This document shows, one piece after another, positions 26,781-39,991 of a stretch of 64,000 nucleotides of DNA. Location of the stretch: contig NZ_JACSQG010000004.1 in assembly GCF_014836765.1 (NCBI RefSeq), positions 1 through 64,000 on the forward strand, read 5' to 3'. The stretch is from Serpens gallinarum (GTDB lineage: Bacteria > Pseudomonadota > Gammaproteobacteria > Pseudomonadales > Pseudomonadaceae). The notes under the pieces were generated by a model. It ran no database searches and was not told the DNA's origin. It saw nothing but the letters and a program-made list of their open reading frames with translations. The position numbers were made by a program, and so were the translations under genes. The number at the start of each line of letters is the position of its first letter. The first letter of the stretch is position 1.

Positions 26781-28160
26781 ATGCGCTTTCTGATTGAATG
26801 CACCTATGTCTATGAGCATCCGGAAGTCAATTCCGGCATCCAACGAGTGGTGCGCAATATCATCGGTCAACTGGGCAACCAGCAGACCGAGGTGGAATGC
26901 ATACCGGTGATGATGAATGGCGGCCAGATCTATCAGGTCCTGAGCCTGGCCCCCCTAACAGTTGAGCATGGTCTCACCCAGCGTCAGGCCTGGATCGTGA
27001 AACTGGATCACCTGCGCAACCGTTACTGGTGGTGGCACTCGCGGCTGGAGCGGCTCTGGCCCTTTCGCAGCTCAGAAACCGCGCGTCGCTTGCTGTACTG
27101 GCCCTGCAAAGTTGCCAGCCTGCTGATCACCCTGCCCTTGCGTGGCCTCCTTCTAATCAACCGCAATTCGCCACCAGCGCCTCAGCGTGCGGTCCCATTG
27201 CAGGCTCAGGCGGGTGACCAGTTGATCTTGCTTGACTCGTCCTGGCATGCCGATTTCTTTCCCATGGCTGAGCGACTCAAAAGCCAAGGCGTCGGCATCA
27301 TTTCAGTGGTGTATGACCTGATTCCGCTGACCCATCCGCAGTTCTGCGATGCGGGTCTGGTCAAGGTTTTTGACCGTTGGTTCGACTGGATCGCCGAAAC
27401 CGCTGATGGCTTCATGGCCATTTCCAAAACCATCAGCCAGCAGGTCGAGGCGGAAATTCAACGTCGCCTGGGAAATGAAGAGGCCGCCAAACGCTGGCAT
27501 GGCCATTTCCATCTCGGTTCCGAACTGGACCTGCTGCGCAAGGGACAACGTGTCGATGCCGACCTGCTAAGCATGTTTCGCGATCCGGCACCGGTCTACC
27601 TGATGGTCAGCACCATTGAGCCGCGCAAGAACCATGCTTATTTGCTGGACGCTTTCGAACTGCTGTGGGCCCAGGGCAGCCACGCGCGCCTGTGCATCAT
27701 CGGCAAGGTCGGCTGGAAGTGCGATGCGTTGATTGCGCGAATCAAGCAACACCCCTTGCTGAATAAGCAGCTGTTCATGTTCAACCAGATTAATGACAAG
27801 GGCCTTGAATATGCCTATGCAAATGCCCGCGCGCTGGTTTTTCCGTCCCATGTCGAAGGATTCGGCCTGCCTCTGGTAGAGGCCATGCAGCGCGGTTTGC
27901 CGGTTATAGCCAGCGATATTCCGGTATTTCGCGAAGTGGGTAGTGATTTCATTGCTTATTTCGATTTGGCTGACCCACAGAGTCTGGCTATACGGGTAAT
28001 ACAATACGAATCCAACGGCGTCTTCCCCTCGAACAGACAGGTGTCCGACTGGCAGTGGATCGGTTGGCGCGAAGCCAGTCAGCAATTGATAGACGGCACG
28101 CTCATGGGGCTGCGCAACAATTCACGACAATCAAGCCAGCCCAATGCGAATTGCTCTTAA
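26781..28160 (+). CDS. wbpX: D-rhamnosyltransferase WbpX
   Basis: A 459-residue GT4-family enzyme in the cytosol. In P. aeruginosa, WbpX adds D-rhamnose to the growing A-band chain. The retaining GT-B motif is in HVEGFGLPLVEAMQRGLPVIASD (position about 355-378), and STIEPRKNHAYLLDAF begins the C-terminal domain. ATG 26781 is chosen because an upstream start at 26718 lies in wzt. The 3' end overlaps wbpY by 17 bases. Length agrees with PAO1 WbpX (about 460). Confidence 0.9.
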   Translation: MRFLIECTYVYEHPEVNSGIQRVVRNIIGQLGNQQTEVECIPVMMNGGQIYQVLSLAPLTVEHGLTQRQAWIVKLDHLRNRYWWWHSRLERLWPFRSSETARRLLYWPCKVASLLITLPLRGLLLINRNSPPAPQRAVPLQAQAGDQLILLDSSWHADFFPMAERLKSQGVGIISVVYDLIPLTHPQFCDAGLVKVFDRWFDWIAETADGFMAISKTISQQVEAEIQRRLGNEEAAKRWHGHFHLGSELDLLRKGQRVDADLLSMFRDPAPVYLMVSTIEPRKNHAYLLDAFELLWAQGSHARLCIIGKVGWKCDALIARIKQHPLLNKQLFMFNQINDKGLEYAYANARALVFPSHVEGFGLPLVEAMQRGLPVIASDIPVFREVGSDFIAYFDLADPQSLAIRVIQYESNGVFPSNRQVSDWQWIGWREASQQLIDGTLMGLRNNSRQSSQPNANCS

Positions 28161-29277
28161 CGCCAACATCTTGCGGGCGCCACGTACGGGCATCGGTCAC
28201 TATCTCGCCGAACTGGTGCAGGCATTGTCCGCAGAGGAGCCCGAACTCGAGTTGCAGCTTTTCAACGGCTGGAGCTGGCAGTCTGAATTGCCCGCCGCGG
28301 CTCTGCCGGGTTATTCACGCTTGAGCAGCCTGATCAAGCGTTGCGTACCCCATGCCTATAAACTGCGGCGTAACATCGAGCAACAGCGATTTGCACGGTG
28401 CGCTGGCGACGCCTCGCTCTATCACGACCCCAGCCTGTGGCCCTTTGAGTTTGACGGCCCCATGGTCATGACCCTGCATGACCTGACCCATGTGCATTTT
28501 CCCGAGACCCAACCCAAGGATCGTCTGGCGGAAATCGAACGCCATGCCGCGAACAGTGTGAAGCGTGCGCGCCACATCCTTGTGGACTCCCGCTTTATCG
28601 GCAATGAGGTCTGTCGTCATTACGGCGTACCCATCGAACGCGTGACAGTGGCTCCTTTGGGCTGCTCGGCACGTTTTCACCCTCGCACAACATCGCAATT
28701 AATAGCGAGCCTACAACACCTGAACCTGCAACCCGGCCGCTACCTGTTGTGCGTGGGTACGCTCGAACCGCGAAAAAACCTGCAGGTAGCGCTGCGTGCC
28801 TATGAACACTTGCCTCCGGTAACGCGCGAGCAATACCCGCTGGTCATCGTCGGCATGTCTGGCTGGCGTCCCGAACAACTGGCAGCACCTCTGCAGAAAG
28901 CCTTGGCAACAGGTCAAGTACGCTTGCTGGGATATCAGGACGACAACCAAGTCGCCGAGCTTGTGGCGGGAGCAAGACTGATGCTGTTCCCATCGCTCTA
29001 TGAAGGGTTTGGCTTACCCGTGCTCGAGGCCATGACCAGCGGCACGCCGGTAATTGTGACTCGCAATTCGTCGTTACCCGAAGTGGCAGGCGAGGCTGGC
29101 ACCTATATCGACGCACATGATGATCGAGCCTGTGCCGAGTCTATCCAGCGGCTCATGGAAGATCAGCCGTACTGGCAACACCAACGCGACGCAGGTTTGC
29201 TGCGCGCCCAAGCGTTTTCCTGGCAGCGCTGCGCGCAAATCACGGCGAGCGTTTACCGACAAGTTGTGGAGTCCTGA
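28144..29277 (+). CDS. wbpY: D-rhamnosyltransferase WbpY
   Basis: A 377-residue GT4-family glycosyltransferase. Motifs are RAPRTGIGHYLAELV near the N terminus (acceptor side), VGTLEPRKNLQVALRAY, and the donor motif SLYEGFGLPVLEAMTSGTPV. In P. aeruginosa WbpY and WbpX together extend the alternating alpha-1,2/alpha-1,3 D-rhamnan. Start lies within the wbpX 3' end, and its TGA overlaps the wbpZ ATG by one base. Confidence 0.9.
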   Translation: MRIALNANILRAPRTGIGHYLAELVQALSAEEPELELQLFNGWSWQSELPAAALPGYSRLSSLIKRCVPHAYKLRRNIEQQRFARCAGDASLYHDPSLWPFEFDGPMVMTLHDLTHVHFPETQPKDRLAEIERHAANSVKRARHILVDSRFIGNEVCRHYGVPIERVTVAPLGCSARFHPRTTSQLIASLQHLNLQPGRYLLCVGTLEPRKNLQVALRAYEHLPPVTREQYPLVIVGMSGWRPEQLAAPLQKALATGQVRLLGYQDDNQVAELVAGARLMLFPSLYEGFGLPVLEAMTSGTPVIVTRNSSLPEVAGEAGTYIDAHDDRACAESIQRLMEDQPYWQHQRDAGLLRAQAFSWQRCAQITASVYRQVVES

Positions 29278-30389
29278 TGCGCGTTCTGCATTTTTTCAAA
29301 ACCTACCTCCCAGATACCATGGGCGGAATCGAGCAAGTCATCTTTCAGCTGTGCGAGAGCATGCACCCGCACGGTGTTGACAGTGAGGTGTTGACGCTCA
29401 GTGCCAATCCCGGATCGTCCGAGCTAAAGGTCGGCGGTCATCGCGTTCATCAGGCCAAGCTTGATCTGCATCTGGCGTCCACAGGATTCTCGTTCAGCGC
29501 GTTGAGCCGTTTGAAAGCGTTGGCCGCACAGGCGGATATCGTGCATTACCATTTTCCATGGCCCTTCATGGATATGTTGCACTTCGCTGCGTCTATCGAC
29601 AAACCTTATGTCGTGTCTTACCACTCGGACATCGTCCGCCAAAAATGGCTGCTGCACCTGTATCGCCCCTTGATGCTGCGTTTTCTCGCCAAGGCCAACC
29701 GTATAGTCGCCGCATCGCCTAATTACCTCGAAAGCAGCGAGGTGTTGACCCGCTTTCGGGACAAGGTCGACGTCATCACTTACGGCCTGGAGCGGGCGTC
29801 ATACCCGGAGCCGGACGCCCTGCGCCTGCAGCACTGGGCGGAGCGTTTCGGCCCTCGATTCTTCCTCTTTGTAGGCGTCATGCGTTATTACAAGGGCTTG
29901 CATGTACTGCTCGACGCAGCGCATGGCACCGATTATCCCATCGTGATTGTCGGTTCCGGTCCTTTGGAACAGGAGCTGCATGCACAGGCCAAGAGGCTAG
30001 GGCTCACTCACTTGCACTTCATAGGCCGGCTTGACGAAGCAGACAAAGTGACACTACTGACACTGTGCACTGCCATGGTTTTCCCATCCCACCTGCGCTC
30101 CGAAGCCTTCGGGATATCCCTGCTTGAAGCAGCCATGTTCGGCAAACCGATGATTTCCTGCGAAATTGGCAGCGGTACTTCTTATATCAACCTGCACGGA
30201 GAGACCGGATTAGTGGTGCCTCCGGCCGATCCGATTGCCTTGCGCGAGGCCATGCGTAGCTTGTGGGACGATCCTCAGCGGACCGCTGAAATGGGAGTTA
30301 GAGCTGCACAACGCTACCGCGATTTTTTCACCGCTGACCGAATGGGCGAACAGATGGCCAATCTTTATGGAAAACTGCTAGACCGCTGA
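29277..30389 (+). CDS. wbpZ: Rhamnosyltransferase WbpZ (chain-initiating)
   Basis: A 370-residue GT4-family glycosyltransferase. It begins MRVLHFFKTYLPDTMGGIEQ, a classic GG-motif GT4 opening. FVGVMRYYKGLHVLLDA and the donor motif RSEAFGISLLEAAMFGKPMI follow. In P. aeruginosa WbpZ adds the first D-rhamnose to the GlcNAc/GalNAc-lipid made by WbpL; no wbpL is present in this window. It is the last gene of the A-band run, and a 90-base gap follows. Confidence 0.9.
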   Translation: MRVLHFFKTYLPDTMGGIEQVIFQLCESMHPHGVDSEVLTLSANPGSSELKVGGHRVHQAKLDLHLASTGFSFSALSRLKALAAQADIVHYHFPWPFMDMLHFAASIDKPYVVSYHSDIVRQKWLLHLYRPLMLRFLAKANRIVAASPNYLESSEVLTRFRDKVDVITYGLERASYPEPDALRLQHWAERFGPRFFLFVGVMRYYKGLHVLLDAAHGTDYPIVIVGSGPLEQELHAQAKRLGLTHLHFIGRLDEADKVTLLTLCTAMVFPSHLRSEAFGISLLEAAMFGKPMISCEIGSGTSYINLHGETGLVVPPADPIALREAMRSLWDDPQRTAEMGVRAAQRYRDFFTADRMGEQMANLYGKLLDR

Positions 30390-30479
30390 CAGACTGACAA
30401 AGCGCCCGTATCTGCGAGACAACCCAGACTATGCTGCACGGTAATCTCCATTCGAGGCGACGCCTGCAGAGGCTCGGGC

Positions 30480-31478
30480 ATGAAAATTCACTCTTTACTG
30501 ACGGCAGGATTCCTCTCGACAGGGCTGGGCCTCATCGCACCGTCATGCTTGGCACAGGACGTGACGGCCGAGCAAATGGTGAACGCCTTCGAGAACACCT
30601 TCGGTGTCACCCCAGGAGAGCGTCGCAATCACATCAAGGGCACCTGCGCGACCGGTGAATTTGTCGGCTTGCCCACTGCGGCCGCCTATTCACGCTCGGC
30701 GCTGTTTTCCGGTGAAACCGTCCCAGTGGTCGCCCGCTTCTCACTGCCCGGCGGCAATCCCAAAGTGGCCGATACGGCAAAAATCCCCCGCGGCATGGCG
30801 CTGGAATTCAAGCTGGGCGACGGCAGCCTGCAGCACATGACCATGATCAACACGCCGTTGTTTGGCGCTGCCCAGCCGAAAACCCTTCTCGATCAGTTGA
30901 TTGCCATGCAGCCTGACCCGGCAACCGGCAAGCCCGACCCGGAAAAGATCAAAGCCTTCCGCGCCAGCCACCCGGACAGCCTGGCGCAGGCGGATTTTCT
31001 CGCCAAACACAACCCACCGACCAGTTTCGCCACCAGCAGTTATTTCGGCATCCATACTTTCAAGTTCATTGATCAGAAGGATCAGACCACCTTGGTGCGT
31101 TGGCGCTTCGTGCCCCAGGACGGTGAGCAGCGCCTTTCCGACGCGGAACTCACCTCCTTGCCGGCGAACTTCCTTGAACAACGCTTAATGGAACGGACCC
31201 AGCAGGGGCCCGTTCGCTGGGACATGATCGTCACCCTCGGCGTTCCCGGTGATCCCGAGACCGACCCGACCGTGGCCTGGCCGGAGAACCGCGAACAGCT
31301 CAAGGTCGGCACTCTGACGATTACTACGGCCATGCCACAGAAAGGCGCCGCCTGCGAAAAGATCAACTTCGATCCGCTGGTGATGAGCAGTGGTATTGCG
31401 CCCACCGATGATCCGATCCTGCTGTTTCGCTCACCAGCGTACGCAGCGTCGTTCGCCAAGCGGCTGAGCGGGCACTAG
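30480..31478 (+). CDS. Exported catalase-family peroxidase (SrpA-like)
   Basis: A 332-residue heme peroxidase of the small catalase-related family. A signal peptide of 25 residues (hydrophobic stretch, then SCLA before Gln) predicts export to the periplasm. The catalase core shows GERRNHIKGTCATGEF with the distal histidine, VARFSLPGGNP, PRGMALEFKL, and the late R-W-x-F strand. It is shorter than true catalases, and members generally use peroxides with organic electron donors. It starts the pair with the Rieske/FAD oxidoreductase 39 bases downstream. Confidence 0.88.
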   Translation: MKIHSLLTAGFLSTGLGLIAPSCLAQDVTAEQMVNAFENTFGVTPGERRNHIKGTCATGEFVGLPTAAAYSRSALFSGETVPVVARFSLPGGNPKVADTAKIPRGMALEFKLGDGSLQHMTMINTPLFGAAQPKTLLDQLIAMQPDPATGKPDPEKIKAFRASHPDSLAQADFLAKHNPPTSFATSSYFGIHTFKFIDQKDQTTLVRWRFVPQDGEQRLSDAELTSLPANFLEQRLMERTQQGPVRWDMIVTLGVPGDPETDPTVAWPENREQLKVGTLTITTAMPQKGAACEKINFDPLVMSSGIAPTDDPILLFRSPAYAASFAKRLSGH

Positions 31479-31517
31479 CGCGCCCACCGGGCGATCACCT
31501 ATTAAAGGAGTCGCGCC

Positions 31518-33065
31518 ATGGCTCATGCCGATACCACACCCCGAGGCCCTGACCTCACCAACGGCGTGCCGGTGGCGCACGTGCCGACAACCGGCGTGCT
31601 GGTTGGCCATGTGGAGGGTGACGCCGTTCTGGTGGCCCGACTGGACGACGGTTTCCATGCGCTCAGCGCGACCTGTACCCATTATGGCGGGCCGCTGGCC
31701 GAGGGTTTGGTGGCCGGCGAGGAAATCCGCTGTCCCTGGCACCACGCCTGCTTCAGTTTGCGCACGGGAGCTGCGTTGCGGGCGCCGGCTTTCACCGCAC
31801 TGACGAAATGGAACGTGGATATCATCGACAACACCCTGTTCGTGCGCAGCAAGGCTACGGCCGAGCAGCCGGCAGCGCCCAGCGCGCCTCGCAACCGGCC
31901 AGGGCGCGTCCTGATCATCGGTGGCGGCGCCGCCGGATTTGCCGCCGCCGAACGGCTTCGCGAGCTGGGCTACGCCGGCGCCCTGTCGATGCTCAGCGCC
32001 GATACATCGGCGCCCTACGACCGCCCCAACCTGTCCAAGGATTACCTGGCCGGCACCGCTTCGGAAGACTGGATTCCCCTGCGTGGACCGAAGTTCTACG
32101 CCAAGCGCGGGATTGATTTGCGCCTCGATTGCCATGTGACCGCCATCGATACTGACGCCCGCGAGGTAGCGACCCACTCTGGCGGGCGGCTGGCCTATGA
32201 CTCCTTGCTCATCGCTACGGGCGCGGAGCCGCGACGTCTGTCTTTACCTGGATTCGAGCGGCCCAATGTGTTCCTGCTACGCTCGCTGGCCGATGCCCGG
32301 GCCATTATCGAAGCCAGCCAAGGCGCATCTTCGGTGGCCCTGATCGGCGGCGGTTTCATCGGCTTGGAGGCGGCCGCCGCCCTGCGCCAACGTGGACTCA
32401 GGGTGCATGTGATCGCCCGGGATGAAGTGCCGATGGCGCGTGCGCTCGGCCGTGAACTGGGCAATTTTCTCACCGACCTGCATCGGGAACAGGGTGTGGT
32501 TTTCCACCTGAGCGCCGCACCCTCCCACTTCGACGGCAAGGTGCTGACGCTGGAGGACGGCAGCCGGGTGGCGGCGGACCTGCTGATCGTGGGCGTAGGG
32601 GTTACGCCGCGCACAGAGCTCGCCGCTGCCGCCGGACTGACGATCCAGGACGGTATCCAGGTCGGCCTCGACCTGCAGACCTCGGTCCCCGGCCACTTCG
32701 CCGCCGGGGATGCCGTCCGCTATCGATACGGTACGCAGCTGATCCGGGTCGAACATTGGGTGCATGCACAACGACAAGGCCAGACAGCCGCGGCCAATAT
32801 GCTCGGTGCCGGACTGGCCTTTACCGATGTGCCATTCTTCTGGACTCACCATTACGACCTGGACCTGCGCTACACCGGCTACGCGGCCGATTGGGACGAC
32901 GTCCAGATCCATGGCAGCCTGACGGAGCAGGATTTCACGGCACGCTTCTTTCGCGCGGGAACCCTGGTCGCTGCGGCATCGGTCGGCCGCGACCTGGAAA
33001 ACCTCTGCATCGAGGCGGCGCTGCAGCAGGTGAACAATGACGCTGTTGCCGGCGGCATCAAATAA
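31518..33065 (+). CDS. Rieske-domain FAD-dependent oxidoreductase (AIF/ferredoxin reductase-like)
   Basis: A 515-residue fusion. Residues about 15-110 are a Rieske [2Fe-2S] domain with CTHYGGP and CPWHHACF as the C-x-H and C-x2-H ligand pairs. Residues about 128-420 are a two-dinucleotide-binding reductase with LIIGGGAAGFAAAERL (FAD) and ALIGGGFIGLEAAAAL (NADH). AAGDAVR is the FAD-tail motif, and a C-terminal reductase domain follows. The layout equals AIFM3-type proteins and ferredoxin reductases of oxygenase systems. No signal peptide is present, so it is cytosolic. AAAGGAG precedes ATG 31518. No dioxygenase gene is near; the partner is unknown. Confidence 0.9.
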   Translation: MAHADTTPRGPDLTNGVPVAHVPTTGVLVGHVEGDAVLVARLDDGFHALSATCTHYGGPLAEGLVAGEEIRCPWHHACFSLRTGAALRAPAFTALTKWNVDIIDNTLFVRSKATAEQPAAPSAPRNRPGRVLIIGGGAAGFAAAERLRELGYAGALSMLSADTSAPYDRPNLSKDYLAGTASEDWIPLRGPKFYAKRGIDLRLDCHVTAIDTDAREVATHSGGRLAYDSLLIATGAEPRRLSLPGFERPNVFLLRSLADARAIIEASQGASSVALIGGGFIGLEAAAALRQRGLRVHVIARDEVPMARALGRELGNFLTDLHREQGVVFHLSAAPSHFDGKVLTLEDGSRVAADLLIVGVGVTPRTELAAAAGLTIQDGIQVGLDLQTSVPGHFAAGDAVRYRYGTQLIRVEHWVHAQRQGQTAAANMLGAGLAFTDVPFFWTHHYDLDLRYTGYAADWDDVQIHGSLTEQDFTARFFRAGTLVAAASVGRDLENLCIEAALQQVNNDAVAGGIK

Positions 33066-33453
33066 TCCGCTCTGCGCTTACCTAAGGCGAAGAAACATGT
33101 TGCCGCATGGAGTGAAGGCGACTTAATGCTCGCTTTCGAGACGTGCCGCATGGTGATGGCACACTGTGGACTGCATCAAAGACAGAACGGCATAAGTCGT
33201 CGAGCATGGAAACAGCTTTAGCAAAGCGGGATACGAACTGCTCATCATCCTCGCTTTCTTATCGCTGGCTTATGCCCTCGATTGGAAGGAACGCAACAAG
33301 ACAGCTGGAATTGGCCAGGCGCAAACTTGACTGCGACCCGCCGTGACATTGGCAGCCAAGAACACCAGATACAAAACCCTGAGAACGGCCAAGACATGAT
33401 CGGACTGTTGGAGCATGCATTGAAATGGTGAGCCGGACGGGCCGCAGAAACGA

Positions 33454-33492
33454 AAACGGGGCAGCACCTGCAAAGGGCTGCCCCGTTTCTTT
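33454..33492 (+). terminator. Rho-independent terminator
   Basis: AACGGGGCAGC (33455-33465) pairs with GCTGCCCCGTT (33477-33487), followed by TTCTTTT. The stem is flanked by A and T tracts, so it can work in both directions. Confidence 0.75.
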
Positions 33493-33504
33493 TCCCTGCC
33501 TGTA

Positions 33505-33532
33505 GTCCCATATCGGTCCCATGGCAGTCCCA
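33505..33532. repeat. Three GTCCCA repeats at an 11-base period (att arm-like)
   Basis: GTCCCA occurs at 33505, 33516 and 33527, exactly 11 bases apart, so all three face the same side of the helix. They lie about 58 bases beyond the 3' end of tRNA-Leu. Arm-type sites for tyrosine recombinases beside tRNA attachment sites look like this. No integrase gene is present in the window. Confidence 0.5.
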
Positions 33533-33589
33533 AAAGGCACTTTATCGTCACTCTTGGGGAGGAAAACCCTTATGAATCAAGGGCTTAGA

Positions 33590-33674
33590 TGGTGCGGACA
33601 GAGAGACTCGAACTCTCACACCTTGCGGCGCCAGAACCTAAATCTGGTGTGTCTACCAATTCCACCACGTCCGC
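33590..33674 (-). tRNA. tRNA-Leu (anticodon UAG)
   Basis: An 85-base tRNA with encoded CCA. The anticodon arm CCAGA-TTTAGGT-TCTGG gives anticodon TAG. The T arm GAGAGTTCGAGTCTCTC and the long variable arm typical of leucine tRNA are present; acceptor GCGGACG pairs with TGTCCGC. It is third in a tRNA cluster read leftward. Confidence 0.95.
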
Positions 33675-33688
33675 ATGTCAAGCTTGAA

Positions 33689-33716
33689 ACGAAAACGCCA
33701 GGCTCGTGGCCTGGCG
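33689..33716 (-). terminator. Hairpin between tRNA-His and tRNA-Leu
   Basis: CGCCAGGC (33696-33703) and GCCTGGCG (33709-33716) form a perfect 8-base stem. On the minus strand it is followed by TTTTCGTTTC, so it resembles a terminator after tRNA-His. If it works, tRNA-Leu depends on readthrough or its own promoter; alternatively it is a processing site. Confidence 0.55.
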
Positions 33717-33728
33717 CTTTCTCGAATA

Positions 33729-33804
33729 TGGGGTGGACGATGGGGATCGAACCCACGACACCAGGAGCCACAATCCTGTGCTCTACCAACTGAGCTACGC
33801 CCAC
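33729..33804 (-). tRNA. tRNA-His (anticodon GUG)
   Basis: A 76-base tRNA with encoded CCA. The anticodon arm CAGGA-TTGTGGC-TCCTG gives GTG. Discriminator C73 can pair with an encoded G at position -1 (33805), the identity mark of tRNA-His. T arm GTGGGTTCGATCCCCAT is normal. Confidence 0.95.
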
Positions 33805-33839
33805 CATATTGCGTTTACTTGTGCCTAAGCTGCCTTTAA

Positions 33840-33916
33840 TGGCGCACCCGGCAGGACTCGAACCTGCGACCATCCGCTTAGAAGGCGGATGCTCTATCCA
33901 GCTGAGCTACGGGCGC
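33840..33916 (-). tRNA. tRNA-Arg (anticodon UCU)
   Basis: A 77-base tRNA with encoded CCA. The anticodon arm CCGCC-TTCTAAG-CGGAT gives TCT, which reads AGA and AGG. Acceptor GCGCCCG pairs with CGGGTGC. It is the promoter-proximal gene of the cluster. Confidence 0.95.
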
Positions 33917-34038
33917 TTAATCATCTGCATTCTCAGACTGAGCGCGGACTTTTAAAGCTTCGACTGCAGTAGAAATCCTAACCTCTATCCCTACTGCCAT
34001 CTTACCCAGCGACTAGCTGTGCTCGACAAGTGGGGCGC

Positions 34039-34067
34039 ATCTTAGCGATGCTCCTTCACCTCGTCAA
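34039..34067 (-). promoter_or_regulatory. Sigma-70 promoter of the tRNA cluster
   Basis: On the minus strand TTGACG (34062-34067), a 17-base spacer and TAAGAT (34039-34044) are followed by a GC-rich discriminator GCGCCCC. This is a strong stable-RNA promoter with the features of stringent control, placed about 122 bases before tRNA-Arg. Confidence 0.75.
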
Positions 34068-34200
34068 CACTCAAATGAAAAAAAATTCCTGTGAGATAAA
34101 CGAGTTACGTCAAAGCACCGGGCGCACATCTTTGCCCACCGGCTTGCGCGTGAGAGAATGCCCGCCCCTTTCTTCCCCTTACGATGGTTAACCAAGCGTA

Positions 34201-35055
34201 ATGACCGCACAACTGATCGATGGCAAAACGATCGCTGCCACTCTCCGCCAACAGATCGCCCAACGCGTGACTGATCGCTTGCAGCAAGGCCTGCGCGCGC
34301 CTGGCTTGGCCGTGATTCTGGTCGGACATGATCCGGCATCCCAGGTATACGTCGCCCACAAGCGCAAGGACTGCCAGGAGGTGGGTTTTCTGTCCCGCGC
34401 CTACGACCTGCCGGAAAACACTCGCCAGGATGAGTTGCTTGGTCTGATCGACCAGCTCAACGACGACCCGGCCATTGACGGCATTCTGGTCCAACTGCCG
34501 CTGCCCAAGCATCTCGACGCCTCGCAACTGCTCGAGCGCATTCGCCCGGATAAGGACGTGGATGGCTTCCATCCCTATAACGTCGGCCGCCTGGCCCAGC
34601 GCATGCCGCTGCTGCGCCCATGCACCCCAAAAGGCGTGATGACCCTGCTGGAAAGCACCGGCGTGGATCTGCATGGTTTGAATGCCCTCGTGGTCGGTGC
34701 TTCCAATATTGTTGGTCGACCGATGGCGCTGGAGCTGTTACTGGCAGGCTGCACGATCACCGTGGCCCACCGTTTCACCCACGATCTGGAAGCCCACGTC
34801 AGGCGTTCCGATCTGCTGGTGGTCGCCACCGGCATCACCGACTTGGTCAAGGGTGAGTGGATCAAGCCGGGCGCCATCGTCATCGATGTTGGTATTAACC
34901 GTCAGGCAGACGGCAAGCTGCGCGGTGACGTTGAGTTTGCCCCGGCTGCCGAGCGCGCCAGCTGGATCACTCCGGTACCGGGTGGCGTCGGCCCCATGAC
35001 CCGCGCCTGCCTGCTGGAAAATACGCTGTACGCCGCTGAAGAACTGCATCCTTAA
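34201..35055 (+). CDS. folD: Methylenetetrahydrofolate dehydrogenase / methenyltetrahydrofolate cyclohydrolase
   Basis: A 284-residue bifunctional cytosolic enzyme that interconverts 5,10-methylene-THF, 5,10-methenyl-THF and 10-formyl-THF. Family blocks are [20 protein letters not shown] (about 35-54) with the catalytic Tyr/Lys, [12 protein letters not shown] (about 97-108), [17 protein letters not shown] for NADP, and [20 protein letters not shown] near the C terminus. Length is normal. It lies divergent from the tRNA cluster and is closed by a terminator. In PAO1 folD lies beside cysS; here a transporter island separates them. Confidence 0.97.
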   Translation: MTAQLIDGKTIAATLRQQIAQRVTDRLQQGLRAPGLAVILVGHDPASQVYVAHKRKDCQEVGFLSRAYDLPENTRQDELLGLIDQLNDDPAIDGILVQLPLPKHLDASQLLERIRPDKDVDGFHPYNVGRLAQRMPLLRPCTPKGVMTLLESTGVDLHGLNALVVGASNIVGRPMALELLLAGCTITVAHRFTHDLEAHVRRSDLLVVATGITDLVKGEWIKPGAIVIDVGINRQADGKLRGDVEFAPAAERASWITPVPGGVGPMTRACLLENTLYAAEELHP

Positions 35056-35070
35056 GCGCTGGCAGACAAT

Positions 35071-35097
35071 AAAACGGCACCTTCGGGTGCCGTTTTT
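35071..35097 (+). terminator. folD terminator
   Basis: AACGGCACC and GGTGCCGTT close over a stable TTCG tetraloop (35082-35085), followed by T5. Tracts of A and T on both sides let it serve the convergent glpV transcript too. Confidence 0.9.
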
Positions 35098-35115
35098 GAT
35101 TGGACAGTCTGCTGC

Positions 35116-36852
<1,737 letters not shown>

Positions 36853-36936
36853 AGACACCTCCAGTATTCAACGTCTGCTGCGCGTCAGCCCTGCTGCGCT
36901 AAACGTTGGCTTTTAAGAAGGAACCGACCCACTCAG

Positions 36937-37209
36937 TCAGCCCCAGCGCATCACCGCACATAACCAGACGACGGATAGCGCCGAGGCTATCCACAGATTC
37001 CAATCAGTCACGCCGATTACCAGCAGATGCAGGTAGGCGCTACCCAACAAACCGATGAACAGCCGATCACCTCGCGTGGTGCTGATCGGCAGGAAACCCT
37101 TGCGCTCGAGGCTCGGCGAACGCAGTTGCCAAAGGCTCATGCCGAGCAGCAGCACGCCGATGCCGGCAAAGAACAACGCGGTGGGCGACGTCCAGGCCAT
37201 CCACGCCAT
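36937..37209 (-). CDS. glpU: DUF2160 small membrane protein of glycerol transporter
   Basis: A 90-residue protein with two or three membrane segments: ALFFAGIGVLLLGMSLW, LFIGLLGSAYLHLLVIGV and LWIASALSVVWLCAVM. DUF2160 proteins are found almost only inside glycerol-type ABC operons, between the second permease and the binding protein, exactly as here. Role unknown; an accessory subunit is likely. ATG 37209 begins one base after the glpQ stop, with a ribosome site inside glpQ. Further in-frame starts upstream overlap glpQ and are less likely. Confidence 0.82.
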   Translation of the reverse strand: MAWMAWTSPTALFFAGIGVLLLGMSLWQLRSPSLERKGFLPISTTRGDRLFIGLLGSAYLHLLVIGVTDWNLWIASALSVVWLCAVMRWG

Positions 37210-37210
37210 T

Positions 37211-38011
<801 letters not shown>

Positions 38012-38021
38012 CGGCCGGCCC

Positions 38022-39982
<1,961 letters not shown>

Positions 39983-39991
39983 CTCGCTTCC

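Larger units (their letters stand above)
33066..33589. other. Intergenic scar between oxidoreductase gene and tRNA-Leu
   Basis: A 524-base gap without an intact gene. One plus-strand frame (about 33196-33328) reads FSKAGYELLIILAFLSLAYA then DWKERN and a stop. It looks like the tail of a lost membrane protein. A strong hairpin follows at 33454-33488, then three evenly spaced GTCCCA repeats (33505-33532) just before the tRNA-Leu 3' end. Together this looks like the edge of an old integration site. Confidence 0.5.

Noticed and set aside
33259-33551. Overlapping minus-strand frames of about 90 codons left of tRNA-Leu
   Set aside because: They run through a terminator hairpin and the GTCCCA repeats and differ among frames, so they are chance open frames.
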